Shown: piece by piece, positions 8,138 through 15,491 of the stretch
Layout: each line of letters opens with the position of its first letter
Numbering within the stretch: the first letter of the stretch is position 1
Source of the DNA: an uncultured Selenomonadaceae bacterium
GTDB taxonomy: Bacteria; Bacillota; Negativicutes; Selenomonadales; Selenomonadaceae
Assembly (NCBI GenBank): GCA_905233325.1
Contig: CAJODU010000003.1
Coordinates: 1-22,541, forward strand
Length of the DNA: 22,541 nt
Direction of reading: 5' to 3'
The notes under the pieces: model-generated
What the model saw: only the letters and a program-made list of their open reading frames with translations
What the model was told of the DNA's origin: nothing
The model's database searches: none
Position numbers and translations under genes: made by a program

Positions 8138-9208
8138 ATGAAATTTACTTCTAAAGTATTGGCAGGTTTGATGTCAATGCTGGCGGTGATGGTGTTTTCA
8201 ATCAGCAGCGTCTTTGCTCAAACCGGTCTCAACTGGGATACTTCAAGTGTTACTGTAACCGGTAGCGGTGTAGCTCCGTCTAACGCTGTAAATGTAGTGC
8301 AGGCTCGCTTGCTTGCACGCCGTGCGGCTGTTGTTGATGCTTATCGTCAGTTGGCAGAATCAATCAAAGGCGTCAATGTTGATGCTGAGACTACCGTCGA
8401 AAATATGATGGTAACAAATGATACTATCAGAACCAATGTCAGTGCTATGATTCAAGGTGCACAGGTCGTCTCTGAAAGAGAGATCCCAGGCGGCGGCTAT
8501 GAAGTCACTATGACTGTTCCCCTCTTCGGCGTCAGCAATTCAGTTGCTCAAGCTGTTTTGCCGAAACCTACCACACGCGTAGACTTCCCAAAACCTGAGA
8601 CAAAAGTTGCTCCGGCACCCCCTGTGACAACTATTGACGTCAAAACCACAACAACGACTACCACAACCACCACTACTACAACCACCACTGATACCAAGGC
8701 AACTGTTACCGTCCCCACAAAGCCGACCAAACCTGCAACCAGACCAACCACTCCTCCACCAACCAAACCGACTGCAACTCCTCCAACCAAGCCGGTTACC
8801 ACTCCAACCATACCTGCCGTAACCACTCCGACTAAACCTGCTGTCACCGTTCCTACCACTCCCGCCTCTTCAACTGCAATCGGCGGTTTCACCGGTCTGA
8901 TTGTTGACTGCCGCGGTCTCGGATTAAAGCCGGTTATGTCTCCGGTGATCAAAAATGCAGACGGTCAAGCTATCTACGGTCATTCCAATCTTGATTATGA
9001 TAAAGTCGTTGAACTCGGAATGGCGGGCTACACGACTGATGTCAGCAATGTTGCCCGTGCCGGCAGCAATCCTCTCGTTGTGAAAGCTGTCAGACTTGAC
9101 AACAACAACGGCAACCCTGTTATCTCCGTTGCCGATGCCAACCGTGTTCTGCTTGAAAACGGCAAGAGCGGATTCCTTGGCAATTTGAGTGTAGTTTTCA
9201 TCAGGTAA
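8138..9208 (+). CDS. LPP20-family secreted protein, copy 3 (long Thr/Pro linker)
   Basis: This 356-residue paralogue has a signal peptide ending at SSVFA (about residue 27). ATG 8138 is chosen because GTG 8129 overlaps the TTGAGGTGA ribosome site. The LPP20-like domain covers about residues 36-142. It is slightly more divergent at its beginning (GSGVAPSNAVNVVQARLLARR) and nearly identical to copy 2 further on. A linker of about 107 residues follows, with 15 consecutive Thr (170-184) and then repeated TKP/TTP/PTKP units. Such a linker is expected to be extended and could be glycosylated or span a wall or membrane distance. The C-terminal domain begins GGFTGLIVDCRGLGLKP and ends SVVFIR. A terminator hairpin follows at 9231. 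Confidence 0.88.
   Translation: MKFTSKVLAGLMSMLAVMVFSISSVFAQTGLNWDTSSVTVTGSGVAPSNAVNVVQARLLARRAAVVDAYRQLAESIKGVNVDAETTVENMMVTNDTIRTNVSAMIQGAQVVSEREIPGGGYEVTMTVPLFGVSNSVAQAVLPKPTTRVDFPKPETKVAPAPPVTTIDVKTTTTTTTTTTTTTTTDTKATVTVPTKPTKPATRPTTPPPTKPTATPPTKPVTTPTIPAVTTPTKPAVTVPTTPASSTAIGGFTGLIVDCRGLGLKPVMSPVIKNADGQAIYGHSNLDYDKVVELGMAGYTTDVSNVARAGSNPLVVKAVRLDNNNGNPVISVADANRVLLENGKSGFLGNLSVVFIR
8645..8689 (+). repeat. Threonine-codon repeat tract
   Basis: Fifteen consecutive Thr codons use all four ACN codons in mixed order, encoding residues 170-184 of LPP20 copy 3. The tract continues into imperfect Thr/Lys/Pro units to about 8870. Because codons vary, the unit is not a perfect microsatellite, which limits simple slippage. 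Confidence 0.9.
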
Positions 9209-9230
9209 GATTTTGCCATAAAGATAAAAT

Positions 9231-9263
9231 AGCAGTACATTCCGACGAATGTGCTGCTTGTTT
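9231..9263 (+). terminator. Terminator between LPP20 copy 3 and the CAP gene
   Basis: A 12-base stem (9231-9242 with 9247-9258, one wobble pair) has a CGAC loop and is followed by a short T-rich tract. The upstream in-frame ATG of the CAP gene at 9249 lies inside this stem, which argues for the later start at 9282. Confidence 0.75.
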
Positions 9264-9281
9264 TGTAGGGTGGTGTTTTTG

Positions 9282-10004
9282 ATGTTGACATTGAAAAAAG
9301 TATTATTATTCTTGATATGTTTGATAGTGATGTATGCGTCTGTGGTTTCTGCAGAAGAGGCGGTAGAAATTAAGGGCGAATATAACTTTCAGACAGGCAA
9401 AATCTGGGGATTTCCAGGCTACAAAGTGCTATTTCAAGTTAGTGATCCCGAAATTGCCGAAGTCTTCAAAGCCAAGAATGGCGAGGTAAGAGTACGCTTT
9501 AACAAGCCTGGTGACGTATATGTCAAGGCTATTTTCTTCCGAGTCGACAAGACGACTGAGGAGGAATGGTATCTCTTCCATGTAATCGGCAACGAGAAGG
9601 GGGAGACTGCTATCGATCGCAGTACTTTTGCTGAGGAGATATTGAGATTAGTCAACGAGGAGAGAGCTAAAGAGCATTTGAAACCGCTCAAGCTGGCTGA
9701 TGATCTCTGTGAATGGGCTGATATTCGTGCTAAAGAGTGCGTGGAAGTGTTTTCACACACCCGTCCCAACGGTGAAGACGGTACGGATATTATCTCCGCC
9801 AAAAAGTATAAAATCAGAGGTGAAAATCTGTCTGTCGGCTCCAGTTCTCCGGAGCAGGTTATGTATGAGTGGATGCACTCGCCGTCCCATCGTGACAATA
9901 TCATGTTCCCTGATTACACTTACCTCGGCGTCGGCTACTACTATGATGAAGACTTTATGCACTCAAGGAAACACTATTGGGTACAACTTTTTGGCAGAAC
10001 TTGA
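9282..10004 (+). CDS. Secreted CAP/SCP-domain protein
   Basis: This 240-residue protein (ATG 9282, preceded by AGGGTGG) has a signal peptide ending near VVSA (about residue 24). Residues about 27-105 form a beta-rich, Ig-like module (PGYKVLFQVSDPEIAEV, then GEVRVRFNKPGDVYVKA). Residues 115-240 form a CAP domain (cysteine-rich secretory / antigen 5 / PR-1 family). It has LRLVNEERAKEHLKPL, His159 in FSHTRPNG, Glu181 in GENLS, Glu196 and His203 in YEWMHSPSHRDNI, the usual CAP cavity tetrad, and a final GVGYY strand. Bacterial CAP proteins are extracellular and their chemistry is mostly unknown. The ATG at 9249 is rejected because it lies in the terminator stem. The gene converges on the histidine phosphatase gene, with only 2 bases between the two stop codons. 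Confidence 0.9.
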   Translation: MLTLKKVLLFLICLIVMYASVVSAEEAVEIKGEYNFQTGKIWGFPGYKVLFQVSDPEIAEVFKAKNGEVRVRFNKPGDVYVKAIFFRVDKTTEEEWYLFHVIGNEKGETAIDRSTFAEEILRLVNEERAKEHLKPLKLADDLCEWADIRAKECVEVFSHTRPNGEDGTDIISAKKYKIRGENLSVGSSSPEQVMYEWMHSPSHRDNIMFPDYTYLGVGYYYDEDFMHSRKHYWVQLFGRT

Positions 10005-10006
10005 GG

Positions 10007-10618
10007 CTACATATGCAGATGATGAGTGTCGTTGATCAGTTCGATTGAATAGGCATCGTCGTCAATTCGCAAAATATTTACCGCCGTGTTCAGTTGCTTG
10101 ATCGCCCATATCTTTCTGAGCGGCATTTCCAAAATATAAGCTATAATTGTTCTGATGATTGCTCCGTGCATGACAATGACGATATTTTTATTATCGCCAA
10201 TATCATGCACTATTTTTTTGAGCATTGTTATAGCTCTGTTTTGAAGTTCGGCAAAAGTCTCACCGCCTTTAAAAATCAGCATATCCGGCTGGAGGAAAAA
10301 TTTTTTAAATTCGGCAGGTTCTTCCTTGGCAATATCTTCAAAACTCTTGCCTTCCCAACTTCCAAAATTAATTTCGCGAAACTCTTTAACCGGCGTTATC
10401 TCCAGATTGAAACGGCTTGCAATGATTTTTGCAGTGGTCATTGCTCTATTAAGATCGCTTGAGTATATCGCGTCGACTGTATCAAATGGAAAATGTATAG
10501 TCAACAGTCTGGCTTGATGGACACCGTCCGGCGCGAGGTGAGTGTCAGATTGCCCTTGAATCCTTTGAGTTGCATTCCATTCAGTCACGCCGTGCCGTAC
10601 TAACATTATTTTTATCAT
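10007..10618 (-). CDS. Histidine phosphatase family protein (phosphoglycerate-mutase-like)
   Basis: This 203-residue cytosolic protein has no signal peptide. It carries the branch-defining motif LVRHGVTEWN near the N-terminus (His9 as the phospho-accepting residue), then QGQSDTHLAPDG, YSSDLNRAMTTA, the acidic region EINFGSWEGKSFEDI and the second catalytic His in VIVMHGAIIR. This set fits the CobC/PhoE/GpmB-like subgroup. The true substrate cannot be told from sequence; alpha-ribazole phosphate, phosphoglycerate and general phosphomonoesters are all possible. A GGAGGGG ribosome site lies 5 bases before the ATG on the minus strand. No cobalamin gene is adjacent to support cobC. It diverges from recA across a 233-base gap. 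Confidence 0.92.
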   Translation of the reverse strand: MIKIMLVRHGVTEWNATQRIQGQSDTHLAPDGVHQARLLTIHFPFDTVDAIYSSDLNRAMTTAKIIASRFNLEITPVKEFREINFGSWEGKSFEDIAKEEPAEFKKFFLQPDMLIFKGGETFAELQNRAITMLKKIVHDIGDNKNIVIVMHGAIIRTIIAYILEMPLRKIWAIKQLNTAVNILRIDDDAYSIELINDTHHLHM

Positions 10619-10747
10619 TCAATCCCCTCCAACATTATCTCAAAAAGACTATAATTAACTTGAAAAAATTAAATGGCGTTGGATCGCTGAAAATTCTACT
10701 AAATATATTAATTTCAATTTCCAGAATAATCATAGCATAAATTTTTG

Positions 10748-10759
10748 ACTTCGTGAAGT
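10748..10759. promoter_or_regulatory. Short palindrome upstream of the recA promoter
   Basis: ACTTC-GT-GAAGT is an inverted repeat with 5-base arms, ending 29 bases before the recA -35 element. It could be an operator or a chance palindrome; nothing else in the window repeats it as far as I noticed. Confidence 0.25.
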
Positions 10760-10788
10760 ATCATCAATCAAAAATATTTTTGAACAGA

Positions 10789-10817
10789 TAGACATATTTT
10801 CGTCAATGTGGTATCAT
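10789..10817 (+). promoter_or_regulatory. Promoter of the recA operon
   Basis: TAGACA (10789-10794) is spaced exactly 17 bases from TATCAT (10812-10817), each matching five of six consensus positions. It lies 34 bases before the recA ATG in the 233-base gap between the phosphatase gene and recA. No Bacillus-type LexA box (GAAC-N4-GTTC) is present; only a single GAAC half-site occurs at 10782. Confidence 0.7.
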
Positions 10818-10851
10818 TAGATAAAATTTAGTTTGAAGGGTGATTTATCTA

Positions 10852-12108
10852 ATGGATAAAAATGAAGCCTTGTCTTCGGCGATGAAAAACATAGAAAAGC
10901 AATTTGGAAAAGGTGCTGTAATGCGTCTTGGTGATGACAGGGAAAAAATTCAAATGCAGATAATGTCGACCGGTATACTCCCCATTGATATGGCAATAGG
11001 AATTGGCGGGTTGCCTCGTGGAAGAATAATTGAGATCTATGGGGCCGAGTCTTCCGGCAAGACGACAGTGGCTCTCCACGTTGTAGCTGAGGTGCAGAGA
11101 CAAGGCGGCACGGCAATGTTTATTGATGCCGAACATGCTATAGATCCTTTATATGCTGAAAGTATCGGTGTTAATGTAAATTCGCTTATCTTTTCCCAGC
11201 CGGATTCCGGCGAACAAGCACTTGAAATACTTGATTCTATGGTGCGCAGTTCTGCAGTCGATGTGGTTGTAGTTGACTCTGTGGCGGCGTTGGTTCCGCA
11301 GGCTGAAATTGATGGCGATATGGGAGCCTCTCACGTCGGTCTTCATGCCAGAATGATGTCACAAGCAATGAGAAAACTCGCCGGCAATATAAGCAGAACA
11401 AATACGATAGCTATATTTATCAATCAAATGCGTGAAAAAGTCGGTGTAATGTTCGGCAATCCTGAAGTTACAACCGGCGGCAGGGCGTTGAAGTTTTATG
11501 CCTCTGTCCGTATGGAAGTTCGTAAGGGTGAAGCAATCAAGAACGGATCTGATGTTATCGGGAATCGCACCAGGGTAAAAATCACCAAGAATAAAGTAGC
11601 TCCTCCGTTGAAGCAGGCGGAATTTGATATAATTTATGGAGAGGGTTTCTCAAGGACGGGTATGCTCATTGATATGGGCGTTGACTACGGATTCGTTACC
11701 AAAGGCGGCTCTTATTACACTTATAAAGATATTCGTATTCAAGGCAGAGAAAATTTTAGAGAATTTTTCAAGACACACCCTCAAAGAGCCGCTGAACTTG
11801 ACAAAGAACTTCGTGATAAAATATTCGGCGGGCTTGAAATTGACATACCCAAAGAAGAAGTAATAGAGGAAATGCCGGAAGACTACGATGAACCTGATTA
11901 TATAGATGATGAAGAAAAGGTACCCGCTGCAACAACTACCACAACAAGCGAGAAAAAAAGCACAGGCAGGAAAAGAGCCACAACAAGCAGAAAAAAAAGC
12001 AAAGTAGATGATGTTGAAAGCACAGTAAATGAGGCTGAAACGGAAGTGAGCGAGATCAAAGAAGTGGCAAATGAAACAGAAGGCGCAGCAAGTGAGACGG
12101 CAGAATAA
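10852..12108 (+). CDS. recA: Recombinase RecA with extended low-complexity tail
   Basis: RecA is the ATP-dependent strand-exchange protein of homologous recombination and the co-protease that triggers LexA self-cleavage. Residues 1-330 are canonical: Walker A GAESSGKT (64-71), catalytic Glu94 in DAEHAID, Walker B VVVVDS (138-143), DNA-binding loops L1 (around 155-165) and L2 (about 192-210), and the C-terminal FREFF...LRDKIF region. ATG 10852 is chosen because GTG 10840 falls in the GAAGGGTGA ribosome site. The product is 418 residues, some 65 longer than the usual 350. The extra tail has Thr repeats, a basic patch (GRKRATTSRKKSK, about 372-384) and then an acidic Glu-rich end. RecA tails are normally short and acidic, so the basic patch is unusual. 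recX follows with overlap. Confidence 0.98.
   Translation: MDKNEALSSAMKNIEKQFGKGAVMRLGDDREKIQMQIMSTGILPIDMAIGIGGLPRGRIIEIYGAESSGKTTVALHVVAEVQRQGGTAMFIDAEHAIDPLYAESIGVNVNSLIFSQPDSGEQALEILDSMVRSSAVDVVVVDSVAALVPQAEIDGDMGASHVGLHARMMSQAMRKLAGNISRTNTIAIFINQMREKVGVMFGNPEVTTGGRALKFYASVRMEVRKGEAIKNGSDVIGNRTRVKITKNKVAPPLKQAEFDIIYGEGFSRTGMLIDMGVDYGFVTKGGSYYTYKDIRIQGRENFREFFKTHPQRAAELDKELRDKIFGGLEIDIPKEEVIEEMPEDYDEPDYIDDEEKVPAATTTTTSEKKSTGRKRATTSRKKSKVDDVESTVNEAETEVSEIKEVANETEGAASETAE
11939..12001 (+). repeat. In-frame imperfect direct repeat in the recA tail
   Basis: Bases 11939-11962 and 11978-12001 are 24-base imperfect copies (about three mismatches) offset by 39 bases, encoding TTSEKKST and TTSRKKSK. 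The second copy contains a run of eight A. It accounts for part of the length gain of the RecA tail. Confidence 0.7.
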
Positions 12109-12571
12109 TCCTGAAAGAACGGCTCTGATTTGTGCCACTGATCTCTTGGCGCGTCAAGATCACAGTGAGGTGCGATTGCGTCAAAAGCTCGCTGTTCGCA
12201 AGTATCCGAAAGAAGAGATTGACGATGCCATTGAGAAACTCAAAAAATACAACTATCTCAATGATGAGCGGGCTTGCGGCTATCAATTTGATATGATGTA
12301 TCAGTCAAACAGATATTCAATGAGGCAGATTTCTGCCAAACTCTTTACTGCGGGTTTTAAGGAAGAATTGATCAATAAATTCAAGCCTGAAGACTATGAG
12401 GAACGTGAAGAGCGTGTGGCTTTTCACCTGCTTAAAGCAAAATATAAAAATCCGACTGACATTAGAAAAATGCAGCAATTTCTCTATACCAAGGGATTTG
12501 AATATTCAATTATTACTTCTGCCGTTGAGAAATTTCAGCTTGATATGGAGAATGACAACATTGAACGATAG
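12071..12571 (+). CDS. recX: Regulatory protein RecX
   Basis: RecX binds RecA filaments and limits their growth. This 166-residue frame shows the family pattern of three-helix repeats: ALICATDLLARQDHSEVRLRQKL, then YPKEEIDDAIEKLKKYNYLNDERACGYQFD (the conserved Y-L-N/D-D motif), then RYSMRQISAKLFTAGF, and a C-terminal repeat. The start overlaps the last 38 bases of recA in the +1 frame; AAAGAAGTGG precedes ATG 12071. A GTG at 12092 is an alternative start that would shorten the protein by seven residues. The overlap implies translational coupling to recA, which fits the stoichiometric control of RecA by RecX. Confidence 0.93.
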   Translation: MKQKAQQVRRQNNPERTALICATDLLARQDHSEVRLRQKLAVRKYPKEEIDDAIEKLKKYNYLNDERACGYQFDMMYQSNRYSMRQISAKLFTAGFKEELINKFKPEDYEEREERVAFHLLKAKYKNPTDIRKMQQFLYTKGFEYSIITSAVEKFQLDMENDNIER

Positions 12572-12582
12572 GAGAGATTTAA

Positions 12583-13815
12583 TTGTCAATAGTTAAAGAT
12601 ATGTCACTTTCGGCAAGCGGTGCCGACAAAATCAACTGGGTTAAAAATTTTATGCCGGTGATGAATTACATCAACGAAAAATACAGTCACTCCAAGCCAT
12701 TTGCCGGTTTAAATATTACGATTTGCCTTCACCTTGAGGCCAAGACTGCATATATGGCACAGGTTTTCCACAATGCCGGTGCCAACGTTTCAATCTGCGG
12801 CTCCAACCCTCTCTCGACGCAGGACGACGTCTGTGCCGGACTTGCTCAAAGCGGCGTCAACGTCTTTGCAACTCACGCTTGCACTGATGATGAATATTTC
12901 AGCTACCTTGAAAAATCCGTCGAAAACAAGCCGCATATTATCATTGACGATGGCGGCGACCTCACTCACCTGCTCCACAATAAGAAAGACTTAGCCGTCA
13001 ACCTCTATGGCGGCTCTGAGGAGACTACCACAGGTGTCAATCGCCTTAAAAAGCTGGACGCTGACGGCGAACTTGCCTTCCCGATGATTGCCGCAAATGA
13101 TGCTTATATGAAATACCTCTTCGATAACCGCTACGGTACGGGACAATCCACCTTTGACGGTATAATGAGAACTACCAACCTAGTCATTGCCGGCAAGACT
13201 GTTGTTATCGCGGGTTATGGCTGGTGCGGCAAGGGTGCGGCTATGCGTGCAAGGGGACTCGGTGCGAATGTCGTCATCACCGAAGTCGATCCGATTAAAT
13301 CCATTGAGGCTGTCTTTGACGGCTTTAGGGTTATGCCTATGGTTGAGGCGGCTAAGATTGGCGACTTGTTCCTTACTTTGACGGGCTGCAATGATGTCAT
13401 CAACAAAAATCACTTTGAGCTGATGAAAGACGGTGCAATGCTTGCTAATGCAGGTCATTTTGATGTTGAGATCAATATTCCCGAACTTGCCGCGCTCTCC
13501 TCTGAACGCAAGACTGTCAAGCCTAACATTGAGCAATTCAGTCTCAAGAATGGCAAGCGTGTCTATCTTCTTGCAGAGGGCAGACTTGTCAATCTTGCCA
13601 GTGGTGACGGTCACCCTGCAGAGGTTATGGACTTGTCGTTCGGTGTGCAGTTCTTCTCGGCGTTGCACATTCTCAACAATCATCAGACAATGGAAAATCA
13701 CGTCTACCTTCTGCCGGAGAATATCAACATTGATATTGCTAAGATTAAATTGCAAGCACTTGGCGTTGAGATTGATTCACTGACTGATGAGCAGAGAAAG
13801 TATCTGGGGTTGTAA
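12583..13815 (+). CDS. ahcY: Adenosylhomocysteinase (SAH hydrolase)
   Basis: The enzyme splits S-adenosylhomocysteine (or a deaminated form in some microbes) to homocysteine and the nucleoside, with tightly bound NAD, and so relieves inhibition of methyltransferases. The 410-residue product is the short form that lacks the roughly 40-residue insertion of mammalian and many proteobacterial enzymes. Visible key residues are His50 in CLHLEAKTA, DDGGD at 122-126, Glu147 in SEETTTG, Lys177 and Asp181 in KYLFDN, and the NAD motif GYGWCGKG at 211-218. Spacing between Glu147, Lys177 and Asp181 matches the family. The start is TTG 12583, with AGGAGAG 7 bases upstream; ATG 12601 is less well placed. 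It follows recX by 11 bases and overlaps pth by one base, so it belongs to the recA operon. Confidence 0.95.
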   Translation: MSIVKDMSLSASGADKINWVKNFMPVMNYINEKYSHSKPFAGLNITICLHLEAKTAYMAQVFHNAGANVSICGSNPLSTQDDVCAGLAQSGVNVFATHACTDDEYFSYLEKSVENKPHIIIDDGGDLTHLLHNKKDLAVNLYGGSEETTTGVNRLKKLDADGELAFPMIAANDAYMKYLFDNRYGTGQSTFDGIMRTTNLVIAGKTVVIAGYGWCGKGAAMRARGLGANVVITEVDPIKSIEAVFDGFRVMPMVEAAKIGDLFLTLTGCNDVINKNHFELMKDGAMLANAGHFDVEINIPELAALSSERKTVKPNIEQFSLKNGKRVYLLAEGRLVNLASGDGHPAEVMDLSFGVQFFSALHILNNHQTMENHVYLLPENINIDIAKIKLQALGVEIDSLTDEQRKYLGL

Positions 13816-14465
13816 TGAAGATAATAGTCGGACTTGGGAATCCCGGTTCAGAATATGCAACGACTAAGCATAATGTAGGCTTTATGCTGGTTGATGCGAT
13901 TGCAAAGGAAATAAATGCAGGAAATTGGCGTGAAGATTTCAGAGCACTTATTTCTGATGTTTTCGTTGATGGTGAGAAAATCTTTCTTGTCAAGCCGCTG
14001 ACTTATATGAATTTGAGCGGCGAGGCTGTCCGTCCGATTATGGATTATTACAAACTAACCCCTGATGATTTGATTGTCGCTCATGATGATATGGACTTGC
14101 AGACCGGCGTTATAAGGCTGAGACCGAAGGGCAGCGGCGGCGGTCATCACGGTATTGAGTCAATAATACAGCATCTCAACGGCAATGAGAATTTTGCTCG
14201 AATCAGAATAGGTGTTGGCAGACCGCCTTTTGATGAAAGATCCATTCCTCACAGTGACAGTCCTTACGCCGCAATGTCAAAAGTCAACAAGCATGTACTC
14301 TCGCCCTTCACTGAAGAAGACTCAATCAAAATCAAAGAGGCAATCAACTATCTTGTCCCTGCAACGCTCTGCATTGTCCGTGAAGGTATCAACAACGCCA
14401 TGAATAAATTCAACCCCAAGAAGAAGAAAAAAATTGCCGAAGTCAATGATGAAAAAAGTTCCTGA
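13815..14465 (+). CDS. pth: Peptidyl-tRNA hydrolase
   Basis: This enzyme recycles tRNA from peptidyl-tRNA that has dropped off ribosomes. The 216-residue product has the bacterial Pth hallmarks: GLGNPGSEYATTKHNVGF with catalytic His19, KPLTYMNLSG, HDDMDL with the partner Asp91, and GSGGGHHGIESI. The C-terminal end is a Lys-rich extension (NPKKKKKIAEVNDEKSS), longer than the usual 190-residue enzyme. The ATG shares its A with the TAA of ahcY, so translation is probably coupled by re-initiation. A bidirectional terminator follows. Confidence 0.97.
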   Translation: MKIIVGLGNPGSEYATTKHNVGFMLVDAIAKEINAGNWREDFRALISDVFVDGEKIFLVKPLTYMNLSGEAVRPIMDYYKLTPDDLIVAHDDMDLQTGVIRLRPKGSGGGHHGIESIIQHLNGNENFARIRIGVGRPPFDERSIPHSDSPYAAMSKVNKHVLSPFTEEDSIKIKEAINYLVPATLCIVREGINNAMNKFNPKKKKKIAEVNDEKSS

Positions 14466-14477
14466 TTGAAAGCAAAG

Positions 14478-14516
14478 AAAAAGCCGCGGAGTCAATTCGA
14501 TTTCCACGGCTTTTTT
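14478..14516. terminator. Bidirectional terminator between pth and the barrel gene
   Basis: An A-rich stem with GCCGCGGA (14483-14490) pairs with TCCACGGC (14503-14510) and is followed by six T; on the other strand the leading A run gives the T tract. It serves both the recA-pth operon and the leftward pbp-tyrS-barrel operon. Confidence 0.85.
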
Positions 14517-14543
14517 ATTTTATTTTGTTCAACTGCAAAAACA

Positions 14544-15455
14544 TTATAAATCTACACGCAAACCGGCATAAGGTCCGTTCATAGTCATTTTAGCTGAATC
14601 ATCATTATGCTTGAGTTTAACGTCAATTCTTCTATAGCCAAAGGTTATACCCAATATTTCCAAAGGACTATATCGCAGACCGGCCTCAAGATCATAATAA
14701 TGTCCATAGCCGCCCAACGGTAAGCCTGCAACATTAGCGTAAACACTCAAACTTGGGAGTAATGCGGCATGAGCTCCCACACCTATAGCCGGAATGGGTG
14801 CGCCATATTCTTTAGATTTTTGAGTATTTACACCTGTACCGGCAACATTGCCTCTGACTTTACCCTTCCAATGTATTCCCGTCAAGCCGTAGCTCCAGTC
14901 AACACCACTGCCAAGAACCGATATTATAGGATTAGTGACAGTGAGTTTAAGATAGTTTAAATCACTTTGTGAGTGAACGCGACCACTAAAGTCAACGCCG
15001 CCAAACTTGAGGTTTCCATTGTTGAGATTTGCATTGCCTGTGCCATGTACATGAATATAATCCAGCGAGAATCTTTTATAACGAAGTATCAATTCCGGTG
15101 CATTGTCGTTGTCAAAGCCCAAATTATCTTTGAGACCTACCTGACCGCCATTGTAATGAATTTTATCAGATTTAACTTTAGCATCAAAGTGAGGGGCATA
15201 GAATCGAGCCTCAACGGAAAACGGGAAAATTTTTTGAGCAGTATCACGAATTACCCCACCAACGACGTATTTTGACAAATCTTCATAGCTGGCATTTTGA
15301 TTTTTTTGAATTTCAGGATCAATTATAGTATCAACGACTTTACTTTCTTCAATCAGCTCTGTTGAATCCTTTTCGGTAACTTCTGAAGCAAAGACATTAG
15401 AACTTGAGGCTACAATAGCTGCCCCCATCAATAATGATACAATTTTTTTGTCCAA
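14544..15455 (-). CDS. Outer-membrane beta-barrel-type protein
   Basis: This 303-residue protein starts with TTG at 15455, preceded by AAGGAG 8 bases away; no suitable ATG is near. The signal peptide ends near NVFA (about residue 23). An acidic segment (about 24-60) follows. The rest alternates hydrophobic and polar residues in about ten strands with Gly, Tyr and Asn turns (for example YLKLTVTN, GAHAALLPSLSVYAN, DLEAGLRYSPL, ITFGYRRIDVKL), ending GPYAGLRVDL. This is the look of a small outer-membrane barrel of the OmpW/OMP_b-brl type. It supports a diderm host. It lies 36 bases after tyrS and shares its operon; the link to tyrS is probably positional only. Barrel identity is inferred from the pattern, not from a known motif. 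Confidence 0.8.
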   Translation of the reverse strand: MDKKIVSLLMGAAIVASSSNVFASEVTEKDSTELIEESKVVDTIIDPEIQKNQNASYEDLSKYVVGGVIRDTAQKIFPFSVEARFYAPHFDAKVKSDKIHYNGGQVGLKDNLGFDNDNAPELILRYKRFSLDYIHVHGTGNANLNNGNLKFGGVDFSGRVHSQSDLNYLKLTVTNPIISVLGSGVDWSYGLTGIHWKGKVRGNVAGTGVNTQKSKEYGAPIPAIGVGAHAALLPSLSVYANVAGLPLGGYGHYYDLEAGLRYSPLEILGITFGYRRIDVKLKHNDDSAKMTMNGPYAGLRVDL

Positions 15456-15491
15456 TGATAAGACTCCTTATATATCAAAATTAACTAAAAG

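Noticed and set aside
8641..8880. Thr/Pro tract as a phase-variable microsatellite
   Set aside because: Codons are mixed, so there is no uniform short repeat unit and length change would be in-frame only by larger recombination.
8548..8952. Minus-strand open frame with a long poly-Val run
   Set aside because: It is the mirror of the Thr-codon tract in LPP20 copy 3 and has no ribosome site or sensible protein features.
4561..9208. Reading the LPP20 copies as lipoproteins
   Set aside because: None of the three signal peptides has a Cys at the cleavage site, so lipid attachment is not supported.
11978..12110. Possible programmed slippage at the eight-A run, fusing RecA to RecX
   Set aside because: The recX frame has a TAG at 12005, between the A run and the recX start, so slippage there could not give a fusion.
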